A stretch of 17,669 bases of DNA from DAOUMU01 sp034409055 (GTDB lineage Bacteria; Chloroflexota; Anaerolineae; 4572-78; J111), in NCBI GenBank assembly GCA_034409055.1, contig DAOUMU010000519.1:1-17669 (forward strand). Direction: 5' to 3'. Numbering within the stretch: position 1 is the stretch's first letter; every line of letters starts with the position of its first letter. A model generated the notes under the pieces. The model ran no database searches, was not told the DNA's origin, and was given only the letters and a program-made list of their open reading frames with translations. Shown in pieces: positions 14,421-17,669 of the stretch. A program made the translations under genes and the position numbers.

Positions 14421-14620
14421 AACCAGAATTGACAATAAAAAAGTAACTTCCGGTAAGGCAATCTCATAAAGCATCCAACCACGTAAAACATAAAGCGTAA
14501 AACGTAAAAATGAGCTGTAGATAAGTCATTACGCTTCACGTTTTACGTTTTACGAGTTGGCTAGCGACATCAAGCGGAAGTAACTTTTTGCCCCGCTGGC
14601 AAGCCAAATTCTGGTTTGAT
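14421..14620. mobile_element. inverted-repeat element C
   Basis: The ends are AACCAGAATT (14421-14430) and its exact inverse AATTCTGGTT (14607-14616). Inside them, AAAAAGTAACTTCCG (14438-14452) pairs with CGGAAGTAACTTTTT (14575-14589), with one mismatch. The centre is CGTAAAA/CGTTTTA-type units in inverted order, like the core of copies A and B. The rightmost 69 bases recur at 15276-15495, split by element D. No reading frame is present. The element ends 33 bases before the GlcG-like start and could supply its upstream region. The remainder of the spacer (14136-14261) shows no clear feature. Confidence 0.7.
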
Positions 14621-14652
14621 GAAATAACTATTTCTTGAAAGGAGAAAAAATT

Positions 14653-15063
14653 ATGACTGCAGATATTACTCTGGATCAGGCGCTGGCTGTTATTGGGTCT
14701 GCCCGGCAAAAGGCAGAAGAGCTGGGGACCTTGATGGACATCGCCGTAGTAGATGCCGGCGCCAACTTGAAAGCGTTTGTGCGGATGGATGATGCTTTCC
14801 TGGGCAGCATTGATATTGCTATCAAGAAGGCCAAAACGGCTCGATTTTTCAACATGCCCACCGGCGAGTTGGGCAAATTGGCCCAACCAGGGGCGCCCTT
14901 GTATAATATTGAGTTTTCAAACGATGGATTAATCACATTTCCGGGTGGACTTCCCATCAAAAATAAGGAGGAGGTCATTATCGGCGCTATCGGAGTCAGT
15001 GGCAGCAGCGTAGAGGATGATCACGAGGTCGCTTCAGCCGGAGCAGAAGCATTATTAAAGTAG
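14653..15063 (+). CDS. GlcG/HbpS-family protein (DUF336 fold)
   Basis: This 136-residue protein starts with the ATG at 14653, where AAGGAG (14639-14644) has 8-base spacing. An upstream TTG in the same frame is rejected. The whole protein is one domain of the GlcG/HbpS family: ITLDQALAVIGSARQKAEEL, MDIAVVDAGANLKAFVRMDD, SIDIAIKKAKTARFF, LITFPGGLPI and VIIGAIGVSGSSVEDDHEVA. Characterised relatives bind haem or cobalamin (HbpS, PduO C-terminal part) or sit in glycolate operons (GlcG); no such partner gene is next to it. There is no signal peptide, so it is cytoplasmic. It stands alone between repeat elements, with its own terminator at 15080-15110. Confidence 0.92.
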   Translation: MTADITLDQALAVIGSARQKAEELGTLMDIAVVDAGANLKAFVRMDDAFLGSIDIAIKKAKTARFFNMPTGELGKLAQPGAPLYNIEFSNDGLITFPGGLPIKNKEEVIIGAIGVSGSSVEDDHEVASAGAEALLK

Positions 15064-15079
15064 CAAAGATGAGATGTCT

Positions 15080-15110
15080 AGGCGGTCAAACGACGTTTGG
15101 CCGCCTTTTA
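15080..15110 (+). terminator. intrinsic terminator of the GlcG-like gene
   Basis: AGGCGGTCAAAC (15080-15091) pairs with GTTTGGCCGCCT (15095-15106), with one wobble, around GAC. TTTTACTT follows. It begins 16 bases after the stop codon. Confidence 0.8.
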
Positions 15111-15275
15111 CTTGAGGTCAGTATCGGTAGCGTTCAAACGGGTGTCGGAAATCTGAATCACTGAAGCACTGAATAGACTGAGAGCACTGAAAACCAATCA
15201 CTACCTCAATCGCCCATTCGCCATTCGTCACCTGCCCTGTGAGTCCGCCATTCGCCACACCTGCCCTGTGGGTTC

Positions 15276-15495
15276 ACGAGTTGGCTAGATTCTGTTGACA
15301 TTTGCCTAAAAATGTCATTCCGAGGAGCGCAGCGACGAGGAATCTCCGGTAACAAGGGCAAATCCAGCCTGAAACAGGAGATTCTTCGCTCCCTGTGGTC
15401 GCTCAGAATGACATAATCCGAAATGTCAACACGCCCTAGCGACATCAAGCGAAAGTTACTTTTTACCCCGCTGGCAAGCCAAATTCTGGTTTGAT
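15276..15495. repeat. second copy of the right part of element C, split by element D
   Basis: Bases 15276-15288 plus 15440-15495 make a 69-base match to 14552-14620, with three mismatches by my alignment. The left half of element C is not visible upstream. That DNA instead holds CCTGCCCTGTG units (about 15223-15272), and the stretch 15111-15222 shows short CACTGAA repeats only. The copy ends 8 bases before the stop codon of the minus-strand gene at 15504. Confidence 0.85.
15289..15435. mobile_element. element D (MITE) with CTAG target duplication
   Basis: This is a 147-bp insertion flanked by CTAG at 15285-15288 and 15436-15439. The unsplit copy at 14552-14620 has a single CTAG at the same point (14561-14564), which proves insertion. 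The inner terminal repeats are TGTTGACATTT at the left and, read inward from the right, TGTTGACATTT. Next inside are ATGTCATTCCGAGGAGCG and CGCTCAGAATGAC, followed by GAGGAATCTC and GAGATTCTTC. The last four bases at each end do not match. Four-base YTAR targets are known for the IS5 group, a possible source of transposase. Confidence 0.85.
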
Positions 15496-15503
15496 CATCT
15501 CGC

Positions 15504-15854
15504 TTAAAACAATTTCTGCACCAACTCGGCGGCCTGGATCAGGGCACCGACCAGGCCGGCGGCGGCAGCCACGCCTTCAATCAGGGCTTTGGCCTCGTTG
15601 AGGTGGTCCAGGATGCTCTTTTTGTCCGGCTCCGGCTTTTTGGCCTGCTGGACCGCCTTTTTGAGCTGGTATTCGACGTCGGTGGCCGTATCCTCCTCGA
15701 AGACGCCGGCCGCGGCCGCTTTGGCCAGCTCAACCTGGAGCTTTTCTAATTCACCGGCCACGTCCACTTTGGTTTGCACCGCGCCAAAGTTAATATCGCC
15801 GGCCGCGTTGTATTGGTAGGTCACCCGCTGACCACGTTGATCAAAGGTTGCCAT
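15504..15854 (-). CDS. 116-residue protein with GDINFG motif and helical body
   Basis: The start ATG at 15854 has a near-perfect ribosome site (AAAGGAGGT), so strong translation is expected. Residues 1-27 (MATFDQRGQRVTYQYNAAGD, then INFGAVQ) form a Gln/Asn/Gly-rich strand segment with paired Q-x-N and GDINFG motifs. Residues 30-85 are predicted helical and charged (ELEKLQVELAKAAAAG, TDVEYQLKKAVQQAKKPEPD). The C-terminus (95-116) is Ala/Leu-rich, GVAAAAGLVGALIQAAELVQ, and could be an amphipathic or membrane-inserting helix. I know similar N-terminal motifs from small effector-associated proteins in multidomain bacterial defence or conflict loci, but cannot name the family. No effector gene is adjacent. 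A coupled function with the GxxExxY gene upstream on the same strand is possible. Confidence 0.82.
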   Translation of the reverse strand: MATFDQRGQRVTYQYNAAGDINFGAVQTKVDVAGELEKLQVELAKAAAAGVFEEDTATDVEYQLKKAVQQAKKPEPDKKSILDHLNEAKALIEGVAAAAGLVGALIQAAELVQKLF

Positions 15855-15876
15855 GCTTGTTTACCTCCTTTAGGTT

Positions 15877-15960
15877 TTTCGTAAAGACAACAACGAATTT
15901 GGAAAGGAACGAATTTGGAACGAATTTGGAGAGGAACGAATAGGGAGAGGAACGAATTGG
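15877..15960. repeat. ACGAATT repeat array, left side
   Basis: About five units of (GG)AACGAATTTGG or GGAACGAATAGG are separated by A/G-rich spacers, beginning GACAACAACGAATTTGGAAA. The same units in inverted orientation form the array at 17015-17147. The array lies just upstream of the 116-residue gene's ribosome site, so it may lie in the leader of that gene. Bases 15961-16078 hold only a small CAATTCCCG/CGGGAATTG pair. Confidence 0.8.
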
Positions 15961-16078
15961 ATGTGAAATCAATTTGTCATATTATTCGGTCATTGGTGTT
16001 ACAAGATGCTATTGTCTGCCTCACTGCCCAACAATTCCCGTTTTGAGATGAAGATTGGGTCATACCGGGAATTGCTGC

Positions 16079-16921
16079 TCACTGCCTGACAAATAGGAGT
16101 TGCAGGGTGGTGGCGTTAAAGTTTGCTAACAGGCCGAGTGGTAAATTCAAATGTTTCAACCGGGTCTTGAGTTTGGCTTGCATTGCTTGATCAGCCTGCT
16201 TTACGGCCACCGCAGCCAGGAGTATCTTATTTTCCACCAGAATCAGACGAACCGCTTCGAGGCCCAGGTAATGCCCTTTGTAATGAACAGGCATCTGCTT
16301 GATATACTCGTACTGCAATCCCTGCTGTTGGAGTTCGATCATCGTCGCTCGCCGGTAGACTTGATGCAGAAAACCCGGCCCTAACTCGAAATGGACACGG
16401 TGTAACGCCTCCAGCAACCGGTTGGTTAGCTCTGGACAAAACGTATCTTCGGCCATGGAGCGGGCTTTGTCCCACTCAAACTGCACAACCTTGTCTCGCA
16501 AAAAATTAGGCAATCGCTCGTCTAACAGTGACCCGGCCCCGTAGCTAACCACAATGGCCAGATCAGCATCGGTTACCTTGAGATAAGAGATCGCTTGTGC
16601 CCGGTGCAGGGGCGTAATCTCCGGAGCGACTTTGAGTTCCAGGATGAGCTTACCTCCTTCAATCCAGACATCAACATAGTAGAGCCCAACCCGATTATTC
16701 CGATAGTAAACCTCAAACGGCTTCTCGGTTTGACAGGCAACCCCATGCGCCCCCAGGCCAATAGCAGCGGCATCTCGATAGAAGCGTTCCGGTAGCATAG
16801 GACCCAGCCCATTATAAACATTGAGCAGGACCCCACGGACAGTATAACTAAGTTCTTTGTGGATAATTCCAGTCATCGTTTCAGCAGAAGCCCATTGTTT
16901 GGATTTTATCCCTGAATCCAT
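16079..16921 (-). CDS. tandem GxxExxY (PDDEXK_3) protein, second domain degenerate
   Basis: This 280-residue protein is read from ATG 16921 (weak GGAAAAG ribosome site). GTG 16951 would add ten residues encoded by the repeat DNA, and ATG 16876 is another option. Domain 1 (about 18-140) has NGLGPMLPERFY in place of the family's GxxExxY motif and keeps the PD-(D/E)XK set: Asp84 (YYVDVWIEG), Glu95 and Lys97 (LILELKV), then PLHRAQAISYL. Domain 2 (about 164-280) repeats the fold: LGPGFLHQVYRRA, YKGHYLGLEAVRLIL, LGLLANFNATTLQLL. There the Asp aligns with Arg225 and ELK becomes AVK, so that site should be dead. Usual family members are single-domain proteins of about 120-130 residues and unknown function. 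The double form suggests an internal dimer with one active half. Confidence 0.85.
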   Translation of the reverse strand: MDSGIKSKQWASAETMTGIIHKELSYTVRGVLLNVYNGLGPMLPERFYRDAAAIGLGAHGVACQTEKPFEVYYRNNRVGLYYVDVWIEGGKLILELKVAPEITPLHRAQAISYLKVTDADLAIVVSYGAGSLLDERLPNFLRDKVVQFEWDKARSMAEDTFCPELTNRLLEALHRVHFELGPGFLHQVYRRATMIELQQQGLQYEYIKQMPVHYKGHYLGLEAVRLILVENKILLAAVAVKQADQAMQAKLKTRLKHLNLPLGLLANFNATTLQLLFVRQ

Positions 16922-16930
16922 TTCTTTTCC

Positions 16931-17147
16931 AAATTCGCTGTCATATCTCACTCACCCAAGCTTCCCCACCCCCATTTGATCACCCATTCTCAGCCAAACC
17001 CAATTCATTCCCTTCCCAATTCGTTCCTTTCTCAATTCGCTCCTAATTCGTTCCTTTCGTAATTCGCTGTTGTCCCTCTCCCAATTCGTTCCTTTCCAAA
17101 TTCGCTGTTGTCCCTCTCCCAATTCGTTCCTTTCCAAATTCGTTGTT
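16931..17147. repeat. ACGAATT repeat array, right side, inverted relative to the left array
   Basis: Read on the minus strand, units such as ACAACGAATTTGGAAAGGA, ACGAATTGGGAGAGGGACAA and CAGCGAATTTGGAAAGGAAC repeat from 17147 down to about 17015. One more (CAGCGAATTTGGAAAAGAAA) lies at 16940-16921 and overlaps the start of the GxxExxY gene. A frame across it gives low-complexity peptide (ERNELGEGQQRIWKGTNWER) and is not accepted as a gene. The following 17148-17186 is a CAGAG-rich stretch. Confidence 0.82.
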
Positions 17148-17186
17148 GTCCTCCACCCGCCCCCCAGAGATTCAGAGCGCAGAGCC

Positions 17187-17669
17187 TCAGAGGGCAGAGG
17201 GGGGAGAGATGGGGGAGACCACCACTCGAAACCCGAGGCTCCTGCTGAACCAGTTAGGGTAGAACCAGTTGCGGGCGGCGCAGCGAGCGTAGCTCCTATT
17301 GTAGCTGAACGACCCCCCCCGCAACACCCGGCGCACGTCATCATCTGCCTTCACATTCTCCCGCCCATCGTTTGGCTCGTAAGGATACTTGAACTCTGGT
17401 TCCGCCTCTTTTCCCCACAAACTCCGGGTCCACTCCCAGACATTGCCGGCTATGTCCAGGCAACCGTAGGGGCTGGCCCCATCGGGAAAGATGCCGACCG
17501 GAGTGGTGTCTTCCAGACCCAATTCTTCATTATTACACCTGGTGTAATCGTTCAAAGGTAATTTGACATAATCAAAGAAATCATTAGACTCTGCTGCGAA
17601 ATGATAGAAAACAAACCGGCCGGATTTCCAGATAGAGATTGGCAACAAATGTCGCCAGAAGGACGGGGC
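17187..17669 (-). CDS. SUMF1/FGE-fold protein, 3' part only (runs off the window)
   Basis: The frame is open to the end of the window. The C-terminal half is a clear SUMF1 domain: TTPVGIFPDGASPYGCLDIA, GNVWEWTRSLWG, RRVLRGGSFSYNRSYARCAA and SRSLGFRVV. As in the other SUMF1-like gene here, the catalytic Cys positions after RGGS are not Cys (SYNRSYARC), so true formylglycine-generating activity is unlikely. The N-terminal visible part (APSFWRHLLPISIWKSGRFV to YTRCN) does not show the usual LPTEAEWE and YPWG blocks in the spacing expected before RCN. That may reflect divergence or an internal deletion. The true start lies outside the window; a TTG at 17648 is not a convincing start. Confidence 0.82.
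   Translation of the reverse strand, partial: APSFWRHLLPISIWKSGRFVFYHFAAESNDFFDYVKLPLNDYTRCNNEELGLEDTTPVGIFPDGASPYGCLDIAGNVWEWTRSLWGKEAEPEFKYPYEPNDGRENVKADDDVRRVLRGGSFSYNRSYARCAARNWFYPNWFSRSLGFRVVVSPISPPSAL

Noticed and set aside
16030..16076. CAATTCCCG/CGGGAATTG hairpin as terminator of the GxxExxY gene
   Set aside because: The stem is only 9 bp with a long loop and no T-run on the minus strand.
15877..17147. The ACGAATT arrays as a CRISPR
   Set aside because: Units are short, variable and separated by near-identical spacers; no cas genes and no unique spacers.
16952..17344. 130-codon frame crossing the ACGAATT array
   Set aside because: The peptide is the translated repeat (RNELGEGQQRIWKGTNWE units) and overlaps the SUMF1-like gene; no start signal.

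Overview
The window looks like chromosomal DNA of a free-living bacterium, most likely a Chloroflexota (Anaerolineae-type) organism. That placement is an inference from style and not from a marker gene. The pointers are two SUMF1-domain proteins, a seven-helix/GAF regulator without a kinase, a GxxExxY protein, W-rich repeat membrane proteins, and intergenic spacers full of short palindromic and simple repeats. There are no tRNA or rRNA genes, no CRISPR array and no intact transposase. All of the mobile DNA seen is small and non-autonomous.

Layout. (1) 1-1560: a pyrimidine-rich spacer, then a minus-strand SUMF1-like lipoprotein. Its promoter is divergent from that of the next unit. (2) 1519-3756: a TTGACT-17-TATACT promoter drives a ribbon-helix-helix-like gene and a VOC-fold gene. 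An intrinsic terminator and an MFS exporter of the DHA3 type follow. (3) 3774-5751: a TATAAT promoter and a ykkC-class (guanidine-I-like) riboswitch lie upstream of an EamA transporter. A radical SAM gene follows it after 23 bases and is probably in the same transcript. (4) 5751-6970: a palindromic element (copy A) sits between the radical SAM gene and a convergent SAM-methyltransferase gene. The element supplies the last codons of the methyltransferase. The methyltransferase lacks a clear start and is preceded by a 22-codon stub of another gene. (5) 7017-10015: minus-strand SelA/DgaE-like PLP enzyme and a membrane-bound GAF regulator. (6) 10016-10641: a 626-base spacer of repeats and hairpins. 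(7) 10642-14111: W-rich membrane protein overlapping a Tat-exported metallophosphoesterase, then a conserved membrane protein and a two-TM coiled-coil protein. (8) 14112-15503: repeat-rich DNA around a GlcG/HbpS-like gene. It holds copy B of the palindromic element, a second inverted-repeat element (C), and a second copy of C's right part split by a third element (D). (9) 15504-17186: minus-strand genes for a 116-residue GDINFG-motif protein and a tandem GxxExxY protein. They lie between two arrays of an ACGAATT-type repeat in opposite orientation. (10) 17187-end: the 3' part of a second SUMF1-like gene.

Strongest points for follow-up: the ykkC riboswitch with promoter in front of EamA and radical SAM genes; the repeat copy split by an element with a CTAG duplication, with an unsplit copy 700 bases away as control; repeat-derived gene ends (methyltransferase and coiled-coil protein); and the array-flanked locus with a double GxxExxY protein whose second nuclease site is lost.
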